From an uncultured Paracoccaceae bacterium (GTDB lineage: Bacteria; Pseudomonadota; Alphaproteobacteria; Rhodobacterales; Rhodobacteraceae): a stretch of 37,461 nt of DNA. The notes beneath the pieces were generated by a model, which worked only from the letters and a program-made list of their open reading frames with translations, made no database searches and was not told the origin of the DNA. The position numbers were made by a program, and so were the translations under genes. The DNA lies in the NCBI GenBank assembly GCA_937863185.1, contig CALMEG010000106.1, positions 1 through 37,461 on the forward strand. The letters are read 5' to 3'. Below are positions 26,230 to 34,749 of the stretch, in pieces; the first letter of the stretch is position 1; the number at the start of each line of letters is the position of its first letter.

Positions 26230-28617
26230 TTACCCGCAAAGCCCCGCCTCTGCCATAAGGTGTCTGGCTTCGGCCTCCATCAGCCTTGCCCGCCCGGCGC
26301 CTTCCACAGGCACCTTGCCAATCTCGAGCAGGAGCGGTGCCGCAAGCGGAGGCAGCCGCTCTAGCCGTATCGTGTCGATCCGGTCGCCGATACGCCCAAG
26401 CATTTCCTCGATCCGGGCAAAATCCACCAGCCCGCGCATTGCCTCGTGGCGCGTGATGCGCATCAGCAGGTGATCCCGGTCGTGGCGCAGCAGCGCGTCA
26501 TAAAGGATGTCCGAAGAGAACGTTGCCTGCCGTCCGCTCTTGCGTGATCCCGGTAGGTTGCGCGGTGTCAGCCCGGCGATCGTGGCGACATTTCGGAACG
26601 TGCGCTTCATCACCGCATTGCCGGAAAGCCAGCCTTCCAGCCCGTCGCGCAGACCGGCCGGCATCAATAACGGTGTCGCGTCCGTGACAGGTTCGAGCCC
26701 CCAGACCAGCGTCGCGTAATCCGAGGCTACGAAGCCAAGTGGCGCCAGCCCCGCCTCTTCCATCCTCCGTGTCAGCAAAAGCCCGAGGGTCTGCATGGCA
26801 TTGCGCCCCGCGAAGCCCCAGAAACAGGTGTGTTCGCGCCCGTCCCAGGGAAAGCTCTCTACCAGCATGGCGCCGCATTCGGGCATCCGGCTGACCCCGC
26901 GCTGCAGCGCCAGCCAGTCCCGCGTATGGTCGGGCAGGTGCTGCTCCGGTTCGTTCATCAGCCGCAGGACGCGTTCGGAAAGCTGTGTCGAGGTGGCGAA
27001 TTTGGTGCCCGAGAAGACAGCAACCTTCGGCACCCTGCCGGCCGTGCGACTGACCTCGACCGTCATTTCCCGCAGCCGCTCATAGCGCACGATCTGCCCT
27101 CCCATCAGGAAGGTGTCTCCCGGGCTGAGTGAGGCCGCGAAGCTTTCCTCGACCTCGCCCAGAACTCCGCCGCGTCCCGCCAGACGCACCTTGAGGGTCT
27201 CCGTATCCACGATGGTGCCGATATTCATGCGGATATCGCGTGCCGCGCGTGGATCACGCAACTGCCACAAACCGCCCTTTTCCATCAGGCGGCGCCAACG
27301 ATCATAGGCGCGCAACGCATAGCCGCCCGTGGCACAGAACTCTAGACAGGCATCGAAATCGGCACGCGACAATCCCGCATAGGGGCCTGCGCTGCGGATT
27401 TCCGCAAATAAGGCGTGCGCGTCAAACGGACCGGCGCAAGCAACCAGAAGAATGTGCTGGCATAATACGTCAAGCGGCCCCGGACCGCGTGGATCACCAT
27501 CCAGATCACCCTCCGCCACGGCATCCAGCGCGGCAACGCACTCGATCACCTCGAAGCGGTTCGCGGGCACCAGCCTTGCCTTGGAGGGCGCATTGTAGCG
27601 GTGGTTCGCGCGGCCGATGCGCTGGACCAGCCGCTTCACGTTCTTTGGTGCGCCGATCTGGATCACCAAATCGACATCGCCCCAGTCGATTCCCAGATCG
27701 AGCGAGCCCGTGGCAACGACGGCCCGCAGCGCGCCCGTGGCCATTGCTGCCTCGACCTTTTCGCGGGCCTCGCGTGCGAGGCTGCCGTGATGGATGCCGA
27801 TGGGTAGGCCCTCGGTATTGGCCATCCACAGGTCGTGAAAGAACAGTTCGGCTTGCGCACGGGTGTTGTGAAAGATCAGCGTGGTGCGGTGGGCGCGAAC
27901 CGCCTCCAGCACTTCTGGAATGGCATGGCGCCCGCCACCGCCTGCCCATGGGGGCGGCGTATCCGAAAGCATGGCGATATCAGGCAGGGGGCCCGCATCG
28001 GCCTGAAGCACTCGGCACCCGTCGGGCGCAAGGAAACGCGCAAGCGCCGCCGGATCCTCGACCGTTGCCGAGAGCCCGACACGCCGCAAGCCGGGTGCAA
28101 GGTGTTGCAGCCGCGCCAGACACAGCATGAGCTGATCGCCGCGCTTGCTTTCGGCCAGGGCGTGGATCTCGTCGGCGATGACACGCTTCAACCCTGCAAA
28201 GATGCGCGGTGCATCCTGGTAGGACAACAGCAGTGCAAGGCTTTCGGGTGTCGTCAGAAGGATATGTGGGGGGTCGGCCCTTTGCCGCCGCCGTGCGGTG
28301 GCGCCCGTATCTCCGGTGCGGTCCTCGATGCGGATCGGCAGGCCCATCTCTGTGACCGGGCCGGTCAGGTTGCGCCGGATATCAGCCGCAAGCGCCTTCA
28401 GAGGTGAGATGTAAAGCGTGTGCAGGCCGGGGGGCGGGTGGTCGGCCAGATCGGCCAGCGTGGGCAGAAACCCCGCCATGGTCTTGCCGCCGCCGGTCGG
28501 AGCGATCAGCAGCGTGGCGGGATCTTCGGCCCGTTCCAGCATCTGCAACTGATGCGGATGCAGCGCCCATCCACGTGAGGAAAACCAGTCGGACAGGGGC
28601 GGGGGCAGGGCGCGCAT
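26230..28617 (-). CDS. Ligase-associated DNA damage response DEXH helicase (Lhr-type)
   Basis: This is a superfamily 2 helicase of 795 residues. Walker A is APTGGGKT (39-46) and the DEXH box is DEIHAL (149-154). Motif IV region HNTRAQAELFFHDLW, motif V ATGSLDLGIDWGDVDLVIQIG and motif VI QRIGRANHR are present, followed by the Lhr-core winged-helix and beta-rich part (GSRKSGRQATFSSDILYD, LLMRITRHEAMRGLVDFARIEE). The family is typically next to pdeM. It is 44 bases downstream of the AAA+ ATPase gene on the same strand. No good Shine-Dalgarno sequence precedes ATG 28617. The partner ligase and exonuclease genes are not in this window. Confidence 0.93.
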   Translation of the reverse strand: MRALPPPLSDWFSSRGWALHPHQLQMLERAEDPATLLIAPTGGGKTMAGFLPTLADLADHPPPGLHTLYISPLKALAADIRRNLTGPVTEMGLPIRIEDRTGDTGATARRRQRADPPHILLTTPESLALLLSYQDAPRIFAGLKRVIADEIHALAESKRGDQLMLCLARLQHLAPGLRRVGLSATVEDPAALARFLAPDGCRVLQADAGPLPDIAMLSDTPPPWAGGGGRHAIPEVLEAVRAHRTTLIFHNTRAQAELFFHDLWMANTEGLPIGIHHGSLAREAREKVEAAMATGALRAVVATGSLDLGIDWGDVDLVIQIGAPKNVKRLVQRIGRANHRYNAPSKARLVPANRFEVIECVAALDAVAEGDLDGDPRGPGPLDVLCQHILLVACAGPFDAHALFAEIRSAGPYAGLSRADFDACLEFCATGGYALRAYDRWRRLMEKGGLWQLRDPRAARDIRMNIGTIVDTETLKVRLAGRGGVLGEVEESFAASLSPGDTFLMGGQIVRYERLREMTVEVSRTAGRVPKVAVFSGTKFATSTQLSERVLRLMNEPEQHLPDHTRDWLALQRGVSRMPECGAMLVESFPWDGREHTCFWGFAGRNAMQTLGLLLTRRMEEAGLAPLGFVASDYATLVWGLEPVTDATPLLMPAGLRDGLEGWLSGNAVMKRTFRNVATIAGLTPRNLPGSRKSGRQATFSSDILYDALLRHDRDHLLMRITRHEAMRGLVDFARIEEMLGRIGDRIDTIRLERLPPLAAPLLLEIGKVPVEGAGRARLMEAEARHLMAEAGLCG

Positions 28618-28661
28618 GGCACCAGTCTAGGGACCGTGTGCGCCGCTGAAAAGGGACGGGA

Positions 28662-29972
28662 TCAGTGGATGATCTCTTCCTCGCGCACGAACATGTTGGC
28701 CCATGCCCGGTCGATCAACTCGGGCGTCATCTGGTAGGGGATGCCCTCGAATTCGCAGATCGCAATCATCTGGTCGATCAGGAAGATCGGCTGATAGTTC
28801 GCATAGACATTGTCGATCGTGGGGTACTTGACCTTCAGCAGGTGGATCAGCGCCTTCTCGTCCAGCGGCATCTTCCGCTTCTTGGCCATCATCGAAAAGA
28901 TCTTGAGGAAGTCCGATTGCGTCGGGCCGTCGATCTTGATCTTGAAGAAGATCCGGCGCAGCGCGGCGCGGTCGAAGATCTGGTTCGGGTGGAAGTTGGT
29001 CGAGAAGATGACCAGCGTGTCGAAGGGCACCTCGAACTTCTCGCCCGATTGCAGGGCAAGGATGTCGCGGCTTTCCTCAAGCGGCACGATCCAGCGGTTC
29101 ACGAGCTTTTGCGGAGGCTCGGCCTGGCGGCCAAGGTCGTCCACGATGAACACCCCGCCCGAGGATTTCATCTGCAAGGGCGCGGTATAGGTGCGCGCGG
29201 TGGGGTTGTAGGTCAGATCGAGCATGTCGAGCGAGAGTTCACCACCGGTGATCACGGTGGGCCGCTCGCACAGCACATAGCGGTTGTCGAAGCGGTTGCC
29301 CGACTTGCGCAGGCTGGTCGGGTCGTCGACGGACTCGGCGGCGGCGGAATGGACGATCGGGTCATAGACGGTGATGACCTGGCCTGCATATTCCACTGCG
29401 CGCGGGATATAGATCCGGTCGCCAAGCGCGTCGCGGATCCCGTTCGAGATCGAGGATTTGCCGTTGCCGGGCGGGCCATACATCAGGATCGACCGGCCCG
29501 ATGAGACCGCGGGGCCAAGCTGGTCAAGCAGCATGGGCGGCAGGATCAGGTGCCCCATCGCCGAGGTCAGCTGCTGGCGGCTGAGCTGGATGTTGCGGAT
29601 CGACTGGCGCGTGGTCTGTTCGCGGTATTGCGCAAGCGGCACCGGCATGGCGCCGTAATATTCCGATTGTGACAGCGCATCGAGCGCGCGTGCCTTGCCC
29701 GCATCGGCAAGCTGGAACCCCATCTCGCCGCCCGAGTTTGCATGCAGCGTGCCCATCGCCTCGACCAGCCGTTGCGAGCGGGCAAGGTCGATCAGTTCCT
29801 GCGTAAGCGTCAGCGGCAGCGCGATCAGTTTCGCGATCCCCGAGGCGGTATCCATATTGGTCCGGAACATCGTCTTGAGCAGGATGTCCCGCATCATCAC
29901 GACCGAGATCCCGACATCGTCCAGACTGCGCGGCGGCACCGGGGCCAGCACGTTCGTTGCCATCATGTTCAT
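28662..29972 (-). CDS. AAA+ ATPase of unknown role, next to the Tad pilus locus
   Basis: This 436-residue AAA+ ATPase has no assigned biological function that I know. An N-terminal domain of about 150 residues (RSLDDVGISVVMMRDILLKTMF, LTLTQELIDLA, AQYREQTTRQSIRNIQLSRQQ) precedes the ATPase. Walker A is GPPGNGKS (166-173), Walker B is GGVFIVDDLGRQ and sensor 1 is LVIFSTNFHPNQIFDRAALRRI. Between them is VITGGELSLDMLDLTYNP, a hallmark of this group. The frame opens at 30035, but ATG 29972 has AGAGGA upstream and suits the family start. I recall close relatives near pilus genes in other bacteria. A remodelling role in pilus assembly is only inference. Confidence 0.85.
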   Translation of the reverse strand: MNMMATNVLAPVPPRSLDDVGISVVMMRDILLKTMFRTNMDTASGIAKLIALPLTLTQELIDLARSQRLVEAMGTLHANSGGEMGFQLADAGKARALDALSQSEYYGAMPVPLAQYREQTTRQSIRNIQLSRQQLTSAMGHLILPPMLLDQLGPAVSSGRSILMYGPPGNGKSSISNGIRDALGDRIYIPRAVEYAGQVITVYDPIVHSAAAESVDDPTSLRKSGNRFDNRYVLCERPTVITGGELSLDMLDLTYNPTARTYTAPLQMKSSGGVFIVDDLGRQAEPPQKLVNRWIVPLEESRDILALQSGEKFEVPFDTLVIFSTNFHPNQIFDRAALRRIFFKIKIDGPTQSDFLKIFSMMAKKRKMPLDEKALIHLLKVKYPTIDNVYANYQPIFLIDQMIAICEFEGIPYQMTPELIDRAWANMFVREEEIIH

Positions 29973-30130
29973 GCCCGCTGTCCTCTTTGTGCTTGCCGTC
30001 TGCGGTTCATTTGCCGTTTGCCCCTGCTGCGCCACGCTCTGGGCGCAATTGCCCGATACGGGGATTCACAGGCGCAAGATGCGCGGCTAATGTGGCCAAA
30101 AAATGGAAGAATGATTGTGAGGCGTAAACG

Positions 30131-31768
30131 ATGAGTGGAAATCGGCAGGGAACGAACGGGGTCTTGCTGGCGGAGGCCATGGCGGCTGCGGCTGCGATTC
30201 TGGCGGTCCTGCCCTTCCTCAAGGGCGCGTTCTTCATCGGCAAGCATGAAGGTGACACGCTGCACCTGGCCGACATCGTGCTGCGCATGGGCGAAGCCGG
30301 GCAGGTCCCGCATCTGGATTTCATGACGCCGATCGGCATCGGCGCGGTCTGGCCGATGGCGGCCTTCGTGCAGGCGGGGGTGGGGGGGGGGCACGCGGTC
30401 TTTGCCGCGCCGGCGGCGCTCGCGGCGCTGTTGTTCCTGCCGGTGCTGCGGGTGGCGCTGTCGCGTTTCTCGGGGCTTCTGTCCTGGGCGTTCGGCCTTT
30501 ACCTGATGATCCTGTGCCTCGCGCTCGTGCATGGCGAATCCGAGGCCTCGATCTCGATCTCGATGCATTACAACCGGTGGGCATGGGCGCTTGCCTATCT
30601 GGCGATTCCGCTGGCGATGCTGGCGCCGAACGGGGCGCCGCGTCCCTGGCTGGATGGCGGGCTGATCGGCCTTGCGATGGCGGGGCTTGTGCTGATCAAG
30701 GTGACCTATTTCGTGGCCTTCGCGCCGCCGGTGCTGATTGCGCTGATCGCGCGGCGGCAGGGGCGCATGATCCTTGCGGCCCTTGTCGCGGGGCTGGGTG
30801 TGGCCGGTGCGGTGACAGGGCTACTGGGGGCCGAATTCTGGCTGGCCTATCTGCATGATCTGCAAAGTGTCGCCGGCTCCGAGACGCGCCCGGCGCCGGG
30901 CCATCCGCTGGGGGCGGTGATGGCGGCGCCTGCCTATCTGGCGGGCACGCTGACGCTGGTGGCGGTCATCATCTTCCTGCGCCAGGCCGGCCGTATGACC
31001 GAGGGCATGGTTCTTCTGTTCCTGATGCCGGGCTTCATCTATGTCACCTGGCAGAATTTCGGCAATGACCCGCAATGGCTTGTTCTGCTTGCGCTTCTGG
31101 CTTTTTCGCTGCGTCCTTCCGGGCCGGAGACGAACGGGTTTGGATGGTCTCTTTCCGATGCGCTGCGCGTAACCGGTATCGTTGCGGTGACGCTTGGTGC
31201 GGGCTCGATCCTCAACCTGATGTGGAGTCCGTTCCGTCACATGTCGATGGATGCAGAAAAAGCCGTGCCGCTTTTGTCGGCCCTGCCGGCCCATCACGAC
31301 ATCATGGTGCAGGAACCGCGGGTCTATCGTGTGTCCTACCGTGTCGCCGCAGACGGGCCGGGCACCGCCTATGCCGCCTACAAAGAGCGTGCCGACTGGC
31401 CTGATCCGACGACGCTGAACGGAGAAGCGCTGCCCGATTGCGAGCTTGCCGCTGGTTACAATGCCTGGTTCGAAACCGTGGTGAAGGATCTGGAGGATAA
31501 TGGCCAGGCGGGCAGCGCGGTTCTGGTGGCCGATCTCTTCTCGGCACTTTGGCTTTATGGTGATCTGCGTCCGGTCCGCGGTGGGGCGCCTTGGTATTAC
31601 GGCGGCACGCCGGGGATTGCAGGGGCGGACCATCTTCTGGTGCCGTTGTGCCCCACGGGCCTGAACGTGCGCACTGGCATCGTGAAGGCGCTGGAGGAAG
31701 ATGGCTGGATCCTGGAAGAAGAGCGCCGCACCGACACCTACATCCTTCTTAGGCCGGTCGCGCCCTGA
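30131..31768 (+). CDS. Polytopic membrane protein, GT-C-like, unknown function
   Basis: This protein of 545 residues has about ten hydrophobic segments from residue 13 to about 365, then a soluble periplasmic-looking domain of about 170 residues (HHDIMVQEPRVYRV, VLVADLFSALWLYGDLRP, TDTYILLRP). The first loop has GKHEGDTLHLADIVLR (residues 38-52), with acidic residues in the position used by GT-C glycosyltransferases, so it may transfer sugars from a lipid carrier, but no full signature is present. ATG 30131 has GAGG eight bases upstream. Codons 84-87 hold a run of ten G. It is divergent from the AAA+ gene and convergent with cpaA. Confidence 0.8.
   Translation: MSGNRQGTNGVLLAEAMAAAAAILAVLPFLKGAFFIGKHEGDTLHLADIVLRMGEAGQVPHLDFMTPIGIGAVWPMAAFVQAGVGGGHAVFAAPAALAALLFLPVLRVALSRFSGLLSWAFGLYLMILCLALVHGESEASISISMHYNRWAWALAYLAIPLAMLAPNGAPRPWLDGGLIGLAMAGLVLIKVTYFVAFAPPVLIALIARRQGRMILAALVAGLGVAGAVTGLLGAEFWLAYLHDLQSVAGSETRPAPGHPLGAVMAAPAYLAGTLTLVAVIIFLRQAGRMTEGMVLLFLMPGFIYVTWQNFGNDPQWLVLLALLAFSLRPSGPETNGFGWSLSDALRVTGIVAVTLGAGSILNLMWSPFRHMSMDAEKAVPLLSALPAHHDIMVQEPRVYRVSYRVAADGPGTAYAAYKERADWPDPTTLNGEALPDCELAAGYNAWFETVVKDLEDNGQAGSAVLVADLFSALWLYGDLRPVRGGAPWYYGGTPGIAGADHLLVPLCPTGLNVRTGIVKALEEDGWILEEERRTDTYILLRPVAP
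30382..30391 (+). repeat. Homopolymeric G10 tract inside the membrane-protein gene
   Basis: Ten consecutive G bases follow GGGGGT within the reading frame, encoding part of Val84 and Gly85-Gly87. Tracts of this length slip during replication, so frame changes in either direction would truncate the protein near its second membrane helix. The present length keeps the frame open. Confidence 0.8.
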
Positions 31769-31775
31769 GCGGTGC

Positions 31776-32270
31776 TTAGGGCAGGACGATGATCAGAAGA
31801 TAGGTCCAGAGCGTTCCGACCAACGCAAGCCCCAGCGGGAAATCCGCACGCTTCCAGCTGACCCAGTCCGGGGTCAGGCGGCGCACGGCGGGGACCGCGC
31901 GAAAGATGCGATGCGCGCTAAAGGCCCCTAGAAGAAAAGCGGCCAGCAATGCCACGACCAGCCCCGCGGCGCTTGATGCGAAGAAGGGCGCGGCAGCGGC
32001 GGCGAATTTCGCATCGCCCGCACCGAAATGCGCCACCACGTTCAGAAACACCCCGACTGCTAGTACGATCACCAGATGCAACCATCGCCATGTCCAGACA
32101 TCCAGAGGCAGCACCAGTGGCCCCGCGATCGCATAGACCGCCACCAGTGCCAGAACGGCCTTGTTGCGGATTTTCATGTATTTCAGGTCGGTATAAACGA
32201 CCCACAGGCAGATCGGCGTGATCAGGATAAGGAACACCAGCGCGGACTGGGGCGGGGTCAGGCCAAGCAT
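31776..32270 (-). CDS. cpaA: Prepilin peptidase CpaA/TadV
   Basis: This is an inner-membrane GxGD aspartyl protease that cleaves the leader of Flp prepilin. The two catalytic Asp residues are in VYTDLKYMKIRN and AHFGAGDAKFAAA. The 164 residues have about five to six membrane helices and lack the N-terminal methyltransferase domain of PilD, as is typical for the Tad system. ATG 32270 comes 8 bases after the preceding TPR gene. It is the last gene of the visible pilus run; its stop is 7 bases from the convergent membrane-protein stop. Confidence 0.92.
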   Translation of the reverse strand: MLGLTPPQSALVFLILITPICLWVVYTDLKYMKIRNKAVLALVAVYAIAGPLVLPLDVWTWRWLHLVIVLAVGVFLNVVAHFGAGDAKFAAAAAPFFASSAAGLVVALLAAFLLGAFSAHRIFRAVPAVRRLTPDWVSWKRADFPLGLALVGTLWTYLLIIVLP

Positions 32271-32278
32271 ATGTTCGC

Positions 32279-33139
32279 TCAGCCCTTCGCCACGTTGGCA
32301 TCAAGCGCAGCAAGCGCGCGTGAGGCTTCCTCGAAATGTTGCGGGTGGGTGTCTACCGCCTCTTGCAATAGCCCCTTCCCGATCGTCACGTCGCCTTGCT
32401 TGATCGCCGAAAGCGCGGCGGTGTAAAGCAGCTGCGCCTTTTCGGTCTGGGTCATGGTTACCACGGGCATATCGTATTTGCGCTGCGCCGCGCGGGCCAG
32501 AACGAGGTTGTTCTTGGTGGTGAACATCGTCGGATCGTGCACCAGCGCATCGGCAAACAGCTTTTCCGCACCCTTGGCATCGCCCCGGGTCAGCTTGGAA
32601 TAGCCCCAGTTGTTCAACACGCCGGCCGGCGTTGTCGTCAGCCCGGCTGCGGTGTCATAGAACGCATCGGCCTTGGACCAGTTTTTGTTCGCGTCGGCGA
32701 CCATCGCTTCAAGGCGATAACGCTGATAGGTTTCGTGCGTCGGCGGGATTTGGTTCAGCGCCGCCTCGGCGCCTTTCCAATCATTCGCGCGGATCATCGC
32801 ATCGGCAAGCTGCACGCGGTCATCATTATTGCCCTCGGGTATGGCGATGACGGCCTGCCAGACCGGGATCGCCTCGGAGGGCTTGCCGGCCCGCACAAGC
32901 GACTTGGCCAGCCCGCGCTTGAGGTCGATGCGGTCGGGGTTCTCGTCCGCGGTGCGCTTGAAATAGGATACCGCTTCGTTCGGGTCGCCCACCGTCAGCA
33001 TGATGTCCGACAGGTTCGTCTCATGGATCGCGTTCACGCTTTTGAGTGCGCGCGACACCTCGGCATCGTTGGATTTCTGGCATGCCGCCAAGGCGATGGC
33101 GCTGCCCGCAAGCAGCGCGATAAAGATCGGGTGGCGCAT
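32279..33139 (-). CDS. TPR lipoprotein of the Tad locus
   Basis: This 286-residue protein has a lipoprotein signal peptide (MRHPIFIALLAGSAIALAAC) followed by several tetratricopeptide repeats, for example DPNEAVSYFKRTADENPDRIDLKRGLAKSLVRAGKPSEAIPVWQAV and NWGYSKLTRGDAKGAEKLFADALVHDP. Members of this kind (TadD) help localise or assemble the outer-membrane secretin of Flp pili. It is the second of two adjacent TPR lipoproteins. AGGA precedes ATG 33139. The TadD name could apply to either. Confidence 0.85.
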   Translation of the reverse strand: MRHPIFIALLAGSAIALAACQKSNDAEVSRALKSVNAIHETNLSDIMLTVGDPNEAVSYFKRTADENPDRIDLKRGLAKSLVRAGKPSEAIPVWQAVIAIPEGNNDDRVQLADAMIRANDWKGAEAALNQIPPTHETYQRYRLEAMVADANKNWSKADAFYDTAAGLTTTPAGVLNNWGYSKLTRGDAKGAEKLFADALVHDPTMFTTKNNLVLARAAQRKYDMPVVTMTQTEKAQLLYTAALSAIKQGDVTIGKGLLQEAVDTHPQHFEEASRALAALDANVAKG

Positions 33140-33164
33140 TTTTTGCGTCCTTCTGCTCGTTGCC

Positions 33165-33731
33165 TCAACGCTTGGTCAACAGCAGGTACTCTCCGGCCCC
33201 TCGCCGCACCAGCGCGTAGTTTGGTTCTTCTTCCTCAACATAGCCCGGATTTTTGAGTTTTGCGAGCGCCAGGCGAAGGTTTTCCCGAATGGAGTCCGAT
33301 TGGCCACTATCAAGCGCATAGGCGGTCTGGAAGACGCGCGCGGCCTCGGGCACTTCGTTCTTCTCCATCAGCACGACGCCGAGGTTGTTCCAGGCGGGAA
33401 CGAAGGTACGATCCTCTTCGATCGCGCGGCGCAGCATCCGCTCGGCCTGCCCCAGGCGGCCCAGCTTGAGATTGGCTGAGCCGATGGCCGACAGCACGTC
33501 GACGGTAGCACCCTGCCGGCCCGCTGCGCGGTAATAGGCCTTCAGGGCCAGTTCGTATTCCCCGGCCTCCATGAGCCGGTGGCCGACGGTCAGCCCGTCG
33601 ACCGAGGCACCGCGCGTGGCGGTGCCGGGCGCATAGGGGCTGCCCTTGTCCGACGAAAGGCCGCCGGCAGAGCAGGCGGCAAGCAGACAAAACAGGATGG
33701 GCAGCAACTTGCCCGCAAGACGTGGAGACAT
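33165..33731 (-). CDS. tadD: TPR lipoprotein TadD
   Basis: This short lipoprotein of 188 residues has the lipobox LLAAC at about residue 20, then TPR repeats (LMEAGEYELALKAYYRAAGRQG, DVLSAIGSANLKLGRLGQAERMLRRAIEEDRTFVPAWNNLGVVLMEKNEVPEAARVFQTAYAL). It lies 5 bases after tadC, in the position of tadD. Its small size compared with the next TPR gene is typical for the first of the pair. It is probably an outer-membrane pilotin-like factor. Confidence 0.87.
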   Translation of the reverse strand: MSPRLAGKLLPILFCLLAACSAGGLSSDKGSPYAPGTATRGASVDGLTVGHRLMEAGEYELALKAYYRAAGRQGATVDVLSAIGSANLKLGRLGQAERMLRRAIEEDRTFVPAWNNLGVVLMEKNEVPEAARVFQTAYALDSGQSDSIRENLRLALAKLKNPGYVEEEEPNYALVRRGAGEYLLLTKR

Positions 33732-33736
33732 GACCC

Positions 33737-34741
33737 CTAGAGCCCGATGGCCTTGAAGTTCTCAAGCATATCATGAACCGAGGGCCCAACAAGGATGATC
33801 AGCAGCGGCGGCACGGTGAACATCATCGTGCCTAGGGTCATCTTGGTGGGGATCTTGTTGGCGGCCTCTTCGGCGCGCATGATCCGCTTGTCGCGCATGT
33901 CGGCGGCATAAAGGCGCAGCGCCTCGGCGATCGAGGTGCCGAACTGCTGCGACTGGATCATGACGGTGACGAAAGAGGCCACGTCCGGCACGCCCGAACG
34001 TTCGCCGAAGGTGCGCAGAACCTGCGCCTTGTCCTTGCCGGCCTTGATCTCGTGGCTGACGGTTTCGAACTCTTCGGACATGGCGGGGTAGGCGGCGCGC
34101 AGCTCTTTCGCCACGCGGATGATGCCCTGATCGAGCGACTGGCCCGCCTCGACGCAGACCAGAAGCATGTCGAGCGCGTCGGGAAAGCCGTTCTGGATCT
34201 CGGCGGTGCGCGCGTTGATGCGTTTGTCGATCCACATCTTCGGGGCCAGATAGCCGAAGGTGCCGGGCAGCAGGATCGCAAGGATCGTCGCTGTCGACGA
34301 AAGCGGCTCGGTTGCGTTGGCGATCAGCACATAGCCGACCCCGAGAGCCAGAAGCCCAAGGCCCATGCCGAACTGGACGGCGTGGAAGGTGCACACGGCG
34401 TTGGTGCCGCGATAGCCGGCGCGGGTCATGCGCATTTTCGCGGCTGACATCTCTTCCTCGTCCTTGGGTTCGAGGAAGCCTGCGTATTTCTCAAGCTTGT
34501 CCGAACCGGCACCGCCAAGGCGCAACTGCGCCTTGAGCGCATCGGCCTTCTTGTCGCCCCGCAGGTCGGGGCGGCCACGGGTCGCGTCGCGCAGCTTTTC
34601 AAACGGATCCTTGCGCTTCTTCAGAAGGGCGGGAAGCGTGCCCAGCACCAGCAGAAGCCCAAGCCCCGCAAGTGCAAGAAGCGGACCCATGGGTCCGAGC
34701 GTGTCCGTAAGCGTCGCATTGATCGGAGCAAGAAATTCCAT
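33737..34741 (-). CDS. tadC: Tad pilus inner-membrane platform protein TadC
   Basis: TadC is a T2SSF-domain membrane protein of 334 residues. An N-terminal helix (GPLLALAGLGLLLVLGTLPALL), a basic cytoplasmic region, two central helices (FGMGLGLLALGVGYVLIA, ILAILLPGTFGYLAP), the T2SSF domain (FPDALDMLLVCVEAGQSLDQGIIRVA, DVASFVTVMIQSQQFGTSIAEALR) and a last helix (FTVPPLLIILVGPSV) are visible. It pairs with TadB to form the platform rotated by the TadA ATPase. GAGGCAGATC precedes the ATG. Confidence 0.94.
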   Translation of the reverse strand: MEFLAPINATLTDTLGPMGPLLALAGLGLLLVLGTLPALLKKRKDPFEKLRDATRGRPDLRGDKKADALKAQLRLGGAGSDKLEKYAGFLEPKDEEEMSAAKMRMTRAGYRGTNAVCTFHAVQFGMGLGLLALGVGYVLIANATEPLSSTATILAILLPGTFGYLAPKMWIDKRINARTAEIQNGFPDALDMLLVCVEAGQSLDQGIIRVAKELRAAYPAMSEEFETVSHEIKAGKDKAQVLRTFGERSGVPDVASFVTVMIQSQQFGTSIAEALRLYAADMRDKRIMRAEEAANKIPTKMTLGTMMFTVPPLLIILVGPSVHDMLENFKAIGL

Positions 34742-34749
34742 GATCTGCC

